A DNA stretch of 64,000 bases from Cichorium intybus (lineage: Eukaryota; Streptophyta; Magnoliopsida; Asterales; Asteraceae). The notes below the pieces were generated by a model, which was not told the origin of the DNA, made no database searches, and saw only the letters and a list, made by a program, of their open reading frames with translations. Both the position numbers and the translations under genes were made by a program. Numbering within the stretch: the first letter of the stretch is position 1; every line of letters begins with the position of its first letter. Of this stretch, positions 25,368 through 37,809 are shown piece after piece. The stretch is from positions 68,978,494 through 69,042,493 of the forward strand of contig CM042013.1 in NCBI GenBank assembly GCA_023525715.1. The letters run 5' to 3'.

Positions 25368-28300
25368 CTACGGCAGTGTAACAGTAATAGTAACGTGGTC
25401 TCCACCTTCCATCTCATTCACCCTAAACATCCAATGACTTAAAAACATGCAACACTTTTGACCTACACTAAATCTATCCCAGCGATCCTCGTATATCCAT
25501 GTGCGGTTCTTTGTTATATTACTAATTGTAATCATTGGCGAAGGAGGGAATTGATCATAATATAGATGTAGAAACCTCTCAAAAGGAAATTTCAATGTGT
25601 GCAGAGAGCAGAAGTTGAGTCCTCTAAAGTTGTTTGTAGATGATGGGATGGTAAATGATATTGATGGCCCCACGCTTCTATGCCTAAACCAACTAGGCAT
25701 GTCTTCCTGCACATATATTGTGCTGAATATTCCAAATTCATAAAGCAACTGCCAAATACATCCATTTAACTAATCACCATAATAATTATATTATACGTAT
25801 TCACATAAAGATAAGACAATTAACTAGACAATACCTGGATTTTAGATCCTGAAGAATTAGTTCTCATGCGACTTTCCTTAAGGAAGTCTAAGTTAATCCA
25901 GCCCAAGCTACGTAATACCTTTTCCTCAACACCCACTATTCGTTGGATTTTCACCATGCCTTCAATTTCATACGACCAACGTGTGAAAGGAAAGACGTCT
26001 ATAAATAATTTGAGTGGGGACATTTCTGGATCAAATGTGACTTTTTCTATAGACGAACAACAAGAATAGAGCCTCAACAGTTTTAGCGTATGTGGAGGAT
26101 GCTCTACCGACTTTAATTTTTTACAGTGTCTCAGACTAAGTATTTCAAGCCTAGGAAGGCTTCTCACACAACTCACACAACTGGGCATGGAATTGATAGG
26201 ATTTCCATCTAAACATATTTCCTTTAACATGGATAGGCAACTAAAGTCCATGGGAAAGGATTCACAAGACAAGTTATTATTTGCAAGTGACAACCTTAGT
26301 AGAGAGCTCGTTAAAGAACTTGCAAAGAACTTCAAATCACTTGGTATAGTACCCACAAATGCAGGGTAAGAAGTTCTTCTGTTTATGCCAATGTCGTTAG
26401 CCTTACTCACTTCCAATGATTCCATATCCCTATTCTCAATTCGAGATTCACCGAGATTACAACCATCTAGCAACATTGTTTTAACCTTTTTTAACATGCC
26501 TGTGATTCTTGGAAGTTTTTCAAGCTTGTTGCAGTAGCTTAGATCGATGAGGACAAGTTCAACACATTGCTCAATTGATTCACAAACCTTGAGCAAACCA
26601 ATGCAATTTCTAACTATTAACCTCTCAAGTGCAGGTAGTTGGTCAAAGTCACCAAGAGTATGAAGTTTTTTGCAAAAACTTAAATTAAGAATCTTCAACG
26701 ATCCAAGCAACCTTTTGTGTTTTAAGCACGGTCCAATTAACTGCAGAAACAAAGATAGGTTAGATTCCTTGAATTTCATAAACTCAACATAAAATAATAA
26801 TGAATTAGGATGAGTTGCCTTTTGCCTCTTCTCTGGTCGTTGTGTATTACTATAACAACTAACAAACGATTCAATATTGCTATATGACATGTCAAGAGCA
26901 ACCAAATTCTCCATCGGTAAGTCTAAAGGTATAGTCTTCAAACGAAACCCATGCATACACAAGCCTCTTAATTCCTCTGAAAAGTTCTCATAAGACCCGT
27001 TCATGTGCACATAATTGAGTTGTAGCAGCATCAAATTATCCATGTTACTCAATGCATCTGTTTTCAGCTCTAATGATTCACCTGACTTCTCTTTCTCAAC
27101 CATTCGCATGTCAAGCACAAGGCCTAGAATATTTCCCTTACCCTATGAGAAACGGAATGCAAAAGAAAATAAAATTAGACAATACAAGATACTTTGCACA
27201 TGCAGACTACTAATAATTATACATGGCCTCTCACCAATTTTCGTTTCACCACTTTGAATGATTCCTCATGACACCATAATCGACTACGCTTCCATGGCTT
27301 GTTAAGTGATTCTTGACGTACTTCGAATCTTCCCATTTCCTGAATCAACTTATGCATCTTCAATTCATTGTTCTGTCCAATACCAAGAAGGAATCTGTCA
27401 ATGAGATTTGTGATTCCAGATCTTGTGTTTAAATCACATGCCTTTAATATTGTTTCAGTAACGTCTCTATCTATTCCAACGAAAAAACAAGCAATATGCT
27501 TAAACAACTCCTTATCATTGTTGGATGGCAAATAACCAAAGCTCATTCTTAAGACATTATTTATACGGGAGCCTATTTCTTTCTTTAGCCCTTCAATGCA
27601 CCCTTCCCAGTAAGCTACATCTCGATTATGTAGAGACTTGCCCAAAACTTCAAGAGCCAATGGATGTCCTTCACAATACTTCACAAGCTTATCTGACACC
27701 TCCTCATAACCTGCCTTAGGATGGTTGCACATGAATGCATGGAAACACAAAAGTTGTTGTGATTCAGTCTTACGTAAGCCTTGAAGCAAGTGTTTTGCAT
27801 GTTTGGGTTTAATGTTTGTTTTGAATAGTGCACAACTTTCAGTCAACCATGCATCCTTTGTGGTTATTATGATTTTTCTTCCAGGGTGAAAACCTTTACT
27901 TCCAAGTAATGCATTCAACTGGTCAATACTATCAATATCATCAAGAACTAGAAACACCCTTTTACGGGCTACTACATTCTCTATCTTTGAGGTGTATCTT
28001 AAAACATCGTGAATTTGAACCGAACTTCTTTTTGAAATGTCATCACAGAGTTGTTTTTGTAAATCGAGCAACCCATTAAACTTTCCATCACATTTCCTAC
28101 TGATATCTTCAATGTAGCTGTTTATGTGGAATTCATGACAATGTAACCCATAAACATATTTGGCTAAAGATGTCTTTCCAATCCCACCTATACCCAAGAT
28201 AGTGAGTATGTCTGCTGTATGTGAGGATCCGTCTTTCAGCCATGAAGAAATGAGGTTAACAGAATAATCCATCCCAATCAGTAGTGGTTGAGCATTCCTT

Positions 28301-31300
28301 AAGGGTACATGCAATCTACGGTAGATATCCTTCACAATTTCTTCAATAAACTTTGATTCTAACCTGAAACTTGATTTAATAAGAACTTCAAAATACAATT
28401 AACAAAACTAATATTGAGCGAGATATTAACGTGGAGAGAGAAGAAGGGAAAAACTATATTAGTTTATTCAGAATAATAGGCGTAAAGCTGCATTACAGGA
28501 GAAAACTATTTATAATAATCCTAACCGACTAAATAATAAGTACGTGAACTTATCTAAAACTTAAAATTAAATAATTATCTAAAGCTAACTTGTAATTATC
28601 TAATATATATACTTATCGGCTCTTCAATACTTATCGGATTCTTCACTCCCCCTCAAGCTGGGAATGAATATCAATCATTTCCAGCTTGCTCTTCAGACAT
28701 TCGAATTTACTTCTCGGCAAAGCTTTGGTTAGAACATCGGCTACCTGGAAATCTGATGGAACATATGACAGTTCAAGTATTTTTGCATCTAGTTTTTCTT
28801 TAATGAAGTGTCTATCCAATTCAACATGTTTGGTTCGATCATGATGGACTGGATTCTTTGAAATTTCGATTGCAGCTTTGTTATCACAGTAGAGCTTCAT
28901 GGTTAGATTAGTTGAAATCTTCAATTCCTTGAGTATCCTCCCGATCCAAATACCTTCACACACTCCTTGACATATAGCCCTAAACTCGGCTTCAGCATTG
29001 CTTCTAGCAACTACCGACTGTTTTTTACTTCGCCATGTGACTAAATTTCCCCACACAAAAGTGCAATAACCTGTTGTGGAACGACCATCTACACACGAGC
29101 CTCCCCAATCCGCATCAGTGAAAACGTCAACTTCCCGGCCAGAATTCTTTTTAAACATCAGACCACATCCCGGATTTCCTTTTAAGTAGCGAAGGATTTG
29201 AAATACAGCCTCCATATGTTGAGAGGTTGGATTATTCATAAATATGCTTACCATGCCCACAACGAATCCAATATCTGGTCGTGTATGAGCCAAATAAAAC
29301 AACTTCCCAACCAATCTTTGATACCTTCCTTTGTCTACTAACTCGCTTTCGCCACCAGCTTGAAACCTTTTTCCGGGTTCCATCGGTATATTTGCAGGCT
29401 TACACCCTAGCATCCCAGTTTCTTCCGGTAAGTCTAAAGTATATTTTCTTTGAGACACGGATATACCTGTTTTTGACCTGGCTACTTCCATTCCCAGGAA
29501 ATACTTAAGTTGACCGAGATCTTTGATTCTGAATTCGTTTCCCAACACTCGTTTAAGCTCATCGATCCCTTCTTTGAAATTTCCTGTTAGGACAATGTCA
29601 TCAACGTATACAATCATGATGGCAACTTGCCCGTCTTCTGAATGTTTGGTGAACAAGGTGTGATCGGCTTGAGCTTGAGTAAATCCGTGGTTTTTAACCA
29701 CGTATGTGAGCCGCTCAAACCACGCTCGGGGAGACTGTTTTAACCCGTAGAGGGACTTCTTTAGTTTACACACCATCCCTTCATTTTCTGAGGTATCCAG
29801 GCCTGGCGGAATATCCATATACACATCTTCTTCAAGTTCACCGTTCAGAAACGCGTTCTTCACGTCTAATTGGTGTAGAGGCCGATCAAGATTAGCAGCA
29901 AGCGATAACAGCACTCTAATAGAGTTTAATTTTGCTACAGGTGCAAATGTTTCGGCATAGTCAATCCCATACGACTGAGTAAACCCTTTAGCCACTAGTC
30001 TTGCTTTGTATCTGCTCACACTTCCATCTGAGTTATACTTAACAGTAAACACCCACTTGCACCCTACTGTTCTCTTTCCCAACGGTAATCTAGTGTACTC
30101 CCAAGTATTGTTTTCTTATAGAGCATTCAACTCTTCAGTCACAGCATTTGCCCATTCTTTCTTCAGTTTTGCTTCTTGGATCGTTCAGGGAATTTTTATT
30201 TCAGATAGGGACAAAGCAAACAACCTGTATTCAGGTGATAGCTTTTCATAGGACACAAAGTTTCCTATAGGGTAAGCAGTGCAACTTCTTTTACCCTTTC
30301 GCAAAGCAATTGGTATTTCCAGGTCAGGTGGAGAACATAAGTTATGAGTTTGAGTTACAGGGTTACCTTTTTTATTCGGGGATGACTCTTGGAAATCTGC
30401 TGCATCCGTGACTGGCTCTACCACTGATCTTTTTTCACGCCTTGTATACACCACATATTCTTTTTCTTTTTCTTGTGCTGGTTTCGGGGCATCGGTTGTA
30501 CTCGAGATTTCTTCCTTGTTTTGGGTTCCTGGTTCATCTAAGCTTGGTTCAGAACTCATGCTTGGTTCAGGGTATTCCAAGAATTGATATTCCACATTAT
30601 TGGTATTCTCCCCCTGAATATCAATTTTTTCATAGAACGGGTTTTCTTCAAAAAATGTAACATCCTTGGAATTATAAAATTTTCTGGTGCTAGGTGAGTA
30701 ACACTTGTATCCGTGTTGATTTGCTGAGTAACCTATAAAGACGCATTTTATTGATATTGGATCGAGTTTGCTCCGGTTTGGGGTATTATCATGAACAAAG
30801 GCCGTACAACCAAAGGTTTTGGGAGGTAGGTTTCCTATATGTCATGAATGAGGGAAAGATAACTTAAAGACCTCAAGTGGGGTTTGAAAACCGATTACCC
30901 TAGAGGGCATTCGGTTGATGAGATATGCAGCAGTTAATACTGCTTCTCCCCAAAGGTGGTTTGGCACAGAACTAGCAAACATCAAGGATCGAGTTACCTC
31001 AAGAAGGTGTCGGTTTTTCCTTTCTGCCACACCGTTCTGTTGTGGAGTGTCAACGCAAGAGGTAATATGTACAATTCCTTGTCGGGACAAATAATTTCCG
31101 AGTTCAGAGTGAAAATACTATTTTGCATTGTCTGATTTCAGAATTTGGATTTGGGTATTGAACTGGTTTTGAATCATGTTATGGAAGTGCTGAAATATAG
31201 TCCCGACTTCAGACTTCTCTTTCATCAGGAATATCCATGTAACCCGGGTGTGGTCATCAATGAACGTGACAAACCATCTTGCACCTGAAACATTTTTTAT

Positions 31301-34300
31301 TCTCGATGGACCCCAGACATCACTGTAAACTAAGTGGAAGGGATGTGAAGGTTTGTAAGGAAGGGAAGAGTATGGACTTTTAGCATGTTTAGATAATTGA
31401 CAAACTTCACATGTGAAAGAACTAAGATCTTTATTAAATAACTCGGAAAATAATTTTTTCATATAAACAAAGTTTGGGTGTCCTAATCTATTGTGCCATA
31501 ACATGACTTTATTGTGACTTGGAGTTCCAGCCAAAAGTGAAGATGCTTGGGGTTTGCTTGAGCTGTTGACATTACAGTGGTAGAGTTCGCCACGGACATT
31601 AGCACTGCCAATCGTCTTCCCCGAGTTCAAGGCCTGAAAAACGCATATTGAAGGGGTTAATATTGTGATACAGTCTAGTTCTTTCATGAGTTTAATCGGG
31701 GATAGTAAGTTGTAATCAAGATTCGGAACATATAACACCGATCTTAGTGTTATATTTTTTTTGACAAAGTTACAGTACCAATACCCGCAACGTGTGCATC
31801 TATTCCCGTTGCAACTCTAATAGTTCTACCTTTTGGTATTGATTTCAGACTAGAAAACGCTTTTTGGTCCCAGTCATATGATCCGTGGCTCCACAATCAA
31901 CAACCCACGGTTGAGCTCCAGAAGAACTGAAAAAAGCAGATGCAAACCCACCTTGTTGAGCAACAGCAGCTGTTCCTTGGTCTTCACATTGTGCGACTTG
32001 CAGGGCTTTACGGATGGCTTCAAGTTGCTCCTTGGTGAATATTTCTTGAGATTCACTTGTTGCCATGTTACCTTTGGAGCTCGGTTTCCAGTCGACTGGT
32101 TTTCCATGGATCTTCCAACAGGTTTCCTTAGTGTGCCCTGGTCGCTTGCAGTGGTCACACCAAGGTCTAGCATTCCGTTTTTGAGACGAACCTGAGTTAC
32201 CTCCTGACGGTTTTGGATTGGTTGGGGGACGAGTCATGAGAGCTGACCCATCAAATGTTGCATTCGAGTTTGTACCCAACATGACTCTCCTTCGGCTTTC
32301 TTCCCTTCGTACTTCCGAGAAGACTTCTCGGAGAGTCGGCATTGGTTTGGTCCCAAGAATTCTCCCCCGTACTTCATCTAGTTCTTGGTTTAGCCCAAGG
32401 AGGAATTTATAAATCCTCTCGGTCTCGAGTATTTGTTTGTATTGCTTTCCGTCTGCCGGGCACTTCCAAGTCAAGGTATCAAGTACATCGAGTTGTTGCC
32501 AGTACCGATTAAGTGTGGTGAAGTAGCTAGTCACGGTTAGTTCCCCTTGCTTCAGATCGTGAAGTACTCCTTTGATTTCGAATAGAGCGGAAGTGTTGTC
32601 TTGATCTGAGAATGTGTCTCGTGCAGCTTCCCAGATCTCTACAGCAGTTTTGTAGAACATAAATTGTTCACCGATTTCAGGAGTCATAGAATTTAATAGC
32701 CACGACATGACCATATTGTTCTCGGTTTTCCACTTCTTGAACGCGGGACTCTTTTCTTCTGGTTGAACGAGTGAATCAGTCAGGTATTCCTCTTTACCCT
32801 TGCCTCCGATGAAGATTGAGATAGAGTGTGCCCACAAGTTGTAGTTTTGCCCATTCAGCTTATAACCGGTAGGAAGTATGCTGTATTCCACATTAGAATT
32901 GGAGTGTGGTTGACTGTCAGTAGTGGATTCAGATGTGGTTTCCCCCACCATGGCAGTGGGGAAGGTTCCGAACCTCATCCCACTCATATTCCAGTCGAGA
33001 AGCAGAAAAAAAAAGAAGAAACAGATTAGACGATTATTTAGAATCTAACCTGCTCTGATACCATATTGAGCGAGATATTAACGTGGAGAGAGAAGAAGGG
33101 AAAAACTATATTAGTTTATTCAGAATAATAGGCGTAAAGCTGCATTACAGGAGAAAACTATTTATAATAATCCTAACCAACTAAATAATAAGTACGTGAA
33201 CTTATCTAAAACTTAAAATTAAATAATTATCTAAAGCTAACTTGTAATTATCTAATATATATACTTATCGGCTCTTCAATACTTATCGGATTCTTCAACT
33301 AACAAACTAGATTTAGAGATTTAATTAAGTTCTTTTCATCAAAACCATATTAGATTTGCACCATATAAGTAATTAATGTGTAAGGTCATATATATTTATG
33401 TATGATAAGACCAAAGCTACCAATGAAACACAAGATTTCAGTAATGGGACACCTAACTTCACTATGTTTCTACAAGACCATCAAACTTTAACTATCAATG
33501 TGGTTTTGCATGCATGTCAATGTCTATAAAATCATTTCTCATAAAAGACAATATAATTTGAAGCTAGTATGGTATGTTAATAGTAGACAGAGAAAATTGT
33601 TCAAAATTTGGCTTTTAAGGGAAAGCATATAAAAAATAATTGAAATGGTCTATCTAAATGAACAAACTTATGATAAAATACTAATTGCATATCAAACATG
33701 TAAAAATTCTCAAAATCATAATCCATCATTCCATCTATATAAATTGATATACGAGATCACATCATTGAAAACACAAATTCAACTTTATGCATCTTCTTTA
33801 TCCTAATACATTTGTTTATTTGATGACATTTCATGCATTAATCAAACAACATTGAAATCACATATAGATATGGGTAACAGAGTGGTTACCTTCCATTTAC
33901 ATCATTTCCTTTTAAATTAGCAACTTGTGTAAGCGCTTTATTCCATCGGTCCATCTTTTGAGCCGATTGACTTCTTTTATTTGCGTCTGTCTCTGCCTCC
34001 ATTGTCTGTTTATGCTTAGCCATAGCATCCCCAAAGCTACTTTGTTGCTTCCTAACATGGGTGGGCTCGACATGATAAAAGATAGGGATGACAATATGGT
34101 TGGATGTGCTACACTGCTCAAGGATCAGCACCAATTCATCCAGGCACCATGTTGAAGACGCGTAATTCTTGGACAACACGATAATGGAAGCCCGAGATGC
34201 TTTAATCGCGCTCTCTAATTCTGGTTTCAGATCTTCCCCTGTTTCAATCTCTTCATCATCCAAGAAGGTACTGATATTGGCATCTATAAGGGCCTCATAC

Positions 34301-34458
34301 ATGTAATTGGTGAAACTACAACGAGTATCAAGACCTCTAAAACTTAAAAATACATCATATCTAAGACCGTTGATTGATGAACTATGGTCATGAGTTGATG
34401 AAGAAGAGGAAGACCCTTCTGAGAGTTTATTGTTTACGAGTTCAGAGAGAACAACCAT
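25368..34458 (-). CDS. TIR-NBS-LRR disease-resistance protein, with a nonsense codon in the last domain
   Basis: Intracellular immune receptor of the TNL class. Exons (minus): 33890–34458, 27235–28363, 25835–27142, 25368–25748; phases join, giving 1128 residues. The TIR domain (about 34–170) starts YDVFLSFRG and keeps the NADase glutamate E108 in SSTWCLDEL. NB-ARC: P-loop GIGGIGKT at 247–254, kinase-2 VFLVLDDID, RNBS-B RKIIITTKDA, GHPLALEVLG, and an MHD-like KMHKLIQEMG. The LRR exon (567–1002) begins GKGNILGLVLDMRM. Exon 4 is the post-LRR jelly-roll/C-JID domain. TAG at 25368–25370 ends it, yet the same frame stays open and family-like (LVKECGVSLAYDDEEE) to a donor near 25151. Intron 1 carries a complete Copia element. 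Gene structure is certain; whether the truncated product works is unknown. Confidence 0.87.
28412..28645 (-). repeat. Copia 3' LTR
   Basis: 234 bp, nearly identical to the 5' LTR at 33064–33297. Its first three bases on the minus strand, TGA, also serve as the stop codon of the pol frame. Confidence 0.95.
28643..32987 (-). pseudogene. Copia gag-pol, complete order but broken by stops and a frameshift
   Basis: The gag–protease frame 31845–32987 (380 codons) has a UBN2-type capsid, a zinc knuckle WCDHCKRPGHTKETCWKIHG and protease motif WVVDCGATDHMTG (usual DSGA is DCGA). A frameshift at about 31.75–31.85 kb precedes integrase: GAG-pre-integrase LWHNRLGHPN, catalytic Asp in YSDVWGP and SDNAK, Glu in QQNGVAERKN. 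Reverse transcriptase (VKNAFLNGELEEDVYM, YVDDIVLTG) and RNase H (FTDADWGGS, YCDNKAAI) follow in one frame to TGA at 28643–28645. In-frame stops lie at 31118–31120, 30842–30844, 30185–30187 and 30116–30118. It cannot make a full polyprotein, so it must have moved using proteins from elsewhere or decayed quickly. Confidence 0.92.
33064..33297 (-). repeat. Copia 5' LTR
   Basis: 234 bp and directly next to the tRNA-Met primer-binding site at 33052–33063. Confidence 0.95.
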
Positions 34459-34501
34459 TATGCCCTTCCCAAGATTTTGGGTAATTATTTTATGTTTCTC
34501 C

Positions 34502-34508
34502 TTATATA
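34502..34508 (-). promoter_or_regulatory. Probable TATA box of the TIR-NLR gene
   Basis: Minus strand TATATAA, about 45–50 bases upstream of the ATG at 34456–34458. The placement implies a very short 5' leader. Confidence 0.45.
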
Positions 34509-36304
34509 CGCAGGTGTGCTCTGAAAATACTCCACAGATTAACTGTTATGAAAGTTTGTTTCACCGGCTTTCCTCACTTGTGTTTCAATGTCAGGATCCC
34601 GTACATAATGCCTCTACATAAAATCGAAATTATTAATAATTACAATAAGCAACTTAAATATCATCAAACAATTTAAACCTCAGTAATAATAATACATCCG
34701 AATTCTTCAAAATAAAACCTTCAAGTGATAAAAATATAAAACATATGCACCTCCGAACTTTGCAATGTGAATTAATACATCTCCAAAATGTTTAAAGTTC
34801 ATTACATGAACTCTGATTGTGTTAATGCCAATTTTTATCCCCAAATTTCGAGTTTTGAGTTGATTTTGGAGCTCTACAGTGTGTATATATGTATTTTAAT
34901 CCTTGATTTTAGTTTTTGTGTTCAAATGCCACTCTACAGCTGCCATTTGCTGATGTGTTTGAAATACAAGGCTGCTGACTGATAAATCTCTGCAACAGCA
35001 ATCTCGTGGCAGTAGTGATTATGTGACAAGTTTTTAAATCCTTTAACCAACGTATATATAGCAAAGTATTGATATAGAATAAAAATTACATTGCCATGAG
35101 AATTATTTAAAAAGCAGTTATCACTAAATTGAATTGATTAACCTGTTTTTCCAGATAGGTTCAAGTGCAAGAAAATATCAAATAAGTTTATTCATTTAAC
35201 TTACCACGCCTCTACTTTGATTTGATTAACCCACATAAACATCCCTCTATACAGATAAAACTTCAAAGGTAAAAGCACTGGATACATAAGCATATAGATA
35301 TCATTAAATTTTGACTTCAATGGTAAGTTAAACATCATTAGATATTGAAGCTTGCTCGTTAGGAGTGTTTAGCTTACCAACAAGGAACATATAACATCAG
35401 CAAGAAAGAATCAAATGTAAAAAGTCGTGTTTGTGAATCAGAAAATATAAAGGAATTAAAGAAAGCAATTTCCGAGGATAGAAGAACTTCTCAATGTGCA
35501 CACTGTTTTGTTATCTTTCTGGACTTTACCCAAGGACTATGTACTATCCTAATTGATTATAAAATTACACAAAGTAATTGAAATAAAAAGATTTAGACGC
35601 CTGTTAGTGAAATAAAACAATGATTATGATGTAATTTATGATTCATGAGATGAAATTGTCTAACAACATGTGATTATGTGAAGCTAACTTGTAATCATGT
35701 GTCTTCATAGTTACCTGCCTACAAGACGACAAGGGAACCTTAAGCAGCGACGACAGAGAACAAACCAACTGTGAAGAGGCTGAGAAAGATGACGAGAGAA
35801 AATTATAGTGCGAACGGCGGTAAGTCGGCTGGTAAACGGCGAGTCAACGAGGAAGAGAGGGAGACGGCCAAAGAGGAGAGCCAAAAGGATATTGTCTTTT
35901 GCTAATTACCGTGACTCGAGTAAGGATATTTACGGGTGTTGGTAAATGGACACCTTTACACACCTTTAATAAAAGTCAAAATCGATTTCCGTGTTCATCA
36001 ATTAATAATTATATTTTTAATTAAATAGCCAGTATAATTATTACCTAATTAATATGTCTTTTCAATATTTATAATTTTATTTAATATATAATTTTTTAGA
36101 TGTTCAGGTCAAAATAAACCGAGAAGGTTGAGCTATAGTTATGCTTTTTGTTTTTATAAATAACAAATAATAAGTTATTTGTTTTACTCTATAAATAATA
36201 AAAATAGTATATATAATTAAAAAATATAAAAATCAATATATGTTTTTCAATAGAACAATTTAGAGAATTATAAGATTTCTTCATACAAGTTTTTAATTTT
36301 TTAT
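34509..36304. other. NLR upstream region, no gene seen
   Basis: Mostly AT-rich unique-looking sequence. Positions 35710–35890 are purine-rich and GC-richer, resembling a plant 5' leader on one strand, but no start codon with a credible frame follows. Positions 35905–36000 resemble a transposon end (ggatatttacgggtgttggt). Confidence 0.4.
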
Positions 36305-37214
36305 TTGCACCGTCTTTTTACGAACCGTAAGCCGCGTCGCATATTGCGTTTTAAAAAAATTACGAACCGCAAGCCGCGCCGCATGTTCCGGTTTACAAAA
36401 ATTACGAACCGCAACGCGCCGCGTCTTGCGGTTTACAAAAATTACGAACCGCAAGTCGCGCCGCATATTGCATTTTACAAAAATTACGAACCGCAACGCG
36501 CCTCATCTTGCCGTTTACAAAAATTACGAACCACAAGCCGCGCCGCATATTGCATTTTACAAAAATTACGAACCGCAACGCGCCGCATCTTGCCGTTTAC
36601 AAAAATTACGAACCACAAGCCGTGCCGCATATTGCATTTTACAAAAATTACGAACCGCAAGCCGCACTGCGTATTGCATTTTGCAAAAATTACGAACCGC
36701 AATGCGCCGCATCTTGCGGTTTACAAAAATTACGAACCACAAGCCGTGCCGCATATTGCATTTTACAAAAATTACGAACCGCAACGCGCCGCATCTTGCC
36801 GTTTACAAAAATTACGAACCGCAACGCACCGCATCTTGCATTTTACAAAAATTACGAACCACAAACCGCGCCGCATATTGCATTTTACAAAAATTACGAA
36901 TCGCAGGCCGCGCCGCGTATTACGTTTTACAAAAATTACGAAACGCAAGCCGCGTCGCATGTTCCGGTTTACAAAAATTACGAACCGCAACGCACCGCAT
37001 CTTGCATTTTACAAAAATTACGAACCATAAACCGCGCCGTATATTGGATTTTACAAAAATTACGAATCGCAAGCCGCGCCGCGTATTACGTTTTACAAAA
37101 ATTACGAAACGCAAGCCGCGTTGCATGTTCCGGTTTACAAAAATTACGAACCGCAACGTGCCGCATATTGCGGTTTACAAAAATTATGAACCGCAAACCG
37201 TACAAACGTTCAAT
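36305..37214. repeat. GC-rich minisatellite, alternating 42 and 40 bp units (82 bp higher-order), about 22 units
   Basis: Units share ttacaaaaattacgaaccgc. One type continues aagccgcgccgcatattgca, the other aacgcgccgcatcttgcgg. Starts of attacgaacc at 36359, 36401, 36441, 36483 and 36523 show the 42/40 alternation. The array is much richer in CpG than its AT-rich flanks. It contains no stop codon in any of the three plus frames over hundreds of bases, so it yields three overlapping long ORFs. I treat these as by-products, not genes. Confidence 0.9.
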
Positions 37215-37561
37215 ATACCGTCCGCATCAAAAAAATAATTAATTAATTAAATGTATACATTTAAAAAAATTAAAAAATTAAATGTATGCATTTAAAAATT
37301 AAAAATAAATAATTAATTATTATGTAATCATTATTTAAATGTAACAAGTAATAACTATTTAATGATTAATGTAATGATTATGGTGTCTTGTTAGTAAATT
37401 AGGGTGTCTTTTTAGCTAACCCCATATTTATTTGGACAAACGCAAATTTCAAGAAAGTATTATGGTTTTAAGAGTGAATTTCGAGACGATATAATTACAT
37501 GAGTATTAATGTGCTTTTTTAAATAAAAAAAATATTATCTATAACTCTTAATTACCCCTTA
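37215..37561. other. AT-rich spacer
   Basis: Simple A/T sequence with short taattaattaaatgta duplications. No feature supported. Confidence 0.5.
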
Positions 37562-37809
37562 CGACTGTCTACATGACAAAGTGATACCGCTGGCATCAAT
37601 GTCCCGTGATGTCAGTATCGGTTTTCAACGGCATCGGTATGTATCCGAAAATTCAACGACATCTCTCTTCAATTTGCCTTTCTTTCTTTGCTATAAACAC
37701 CACACCATCACCCCACATTGTAGGCATCTAAAGACATCTTTGTAGGCATCCTACGTGGCGCCTACGTGGCAGCCGATGACGATTGTTTCGTAGGCATCCA
37801 TACCGCTTA
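37562..37809. repeat. Harbinger-type terminal fragment or MITE, split by the next element
   Basis: Positions 37715–37809 (attgtaggcatctaaagaca … gcatccataccgcTTA) match 40988–41075 (attgtaggcatctaaaagca … atatccataccgatTAGCC) in the same orientation. Its last bases (GCC TAATTA) reappear at 39632 after the element at 37810–39628, so that element inserted into this one's right end at TTA. Confidence 0.65.

Larger units (their letters stand above)
28407..33302 (-). mobile_element. Complete Ty1/Copia retrotransposon in NLR intron 1
   Basis: Two 234 bp LTRs (28412–28645 and 33064–33297) are flanked by the target duplication ACTAA (28407–28411 and 33298–33302). On the minus strand the LTR starts TGAAGAATCC and ends CTCAATA. 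The primer-binding site (33052–33063) reads TGGTATCAGAGC, initiator tRNA-Met type, and abuts the LTR. A purine tract gagggggag abuts the other LTR. I see only one difference between the LTRs (g versus a, near 28528/33180), so insertion is recent. It is oriented with the host gene and ends 49 bases from the exon 2 acceptor. Confidence 0.95.

Noticed and set aside
36305..37242. Three overlapping 240–270 codon ORFs in the minisatellite
   Set aside because: All frames are open because the repeat unit lacks stops; no domain, no promoter, and frames drift between units. Kept only as a repeat and a finding.
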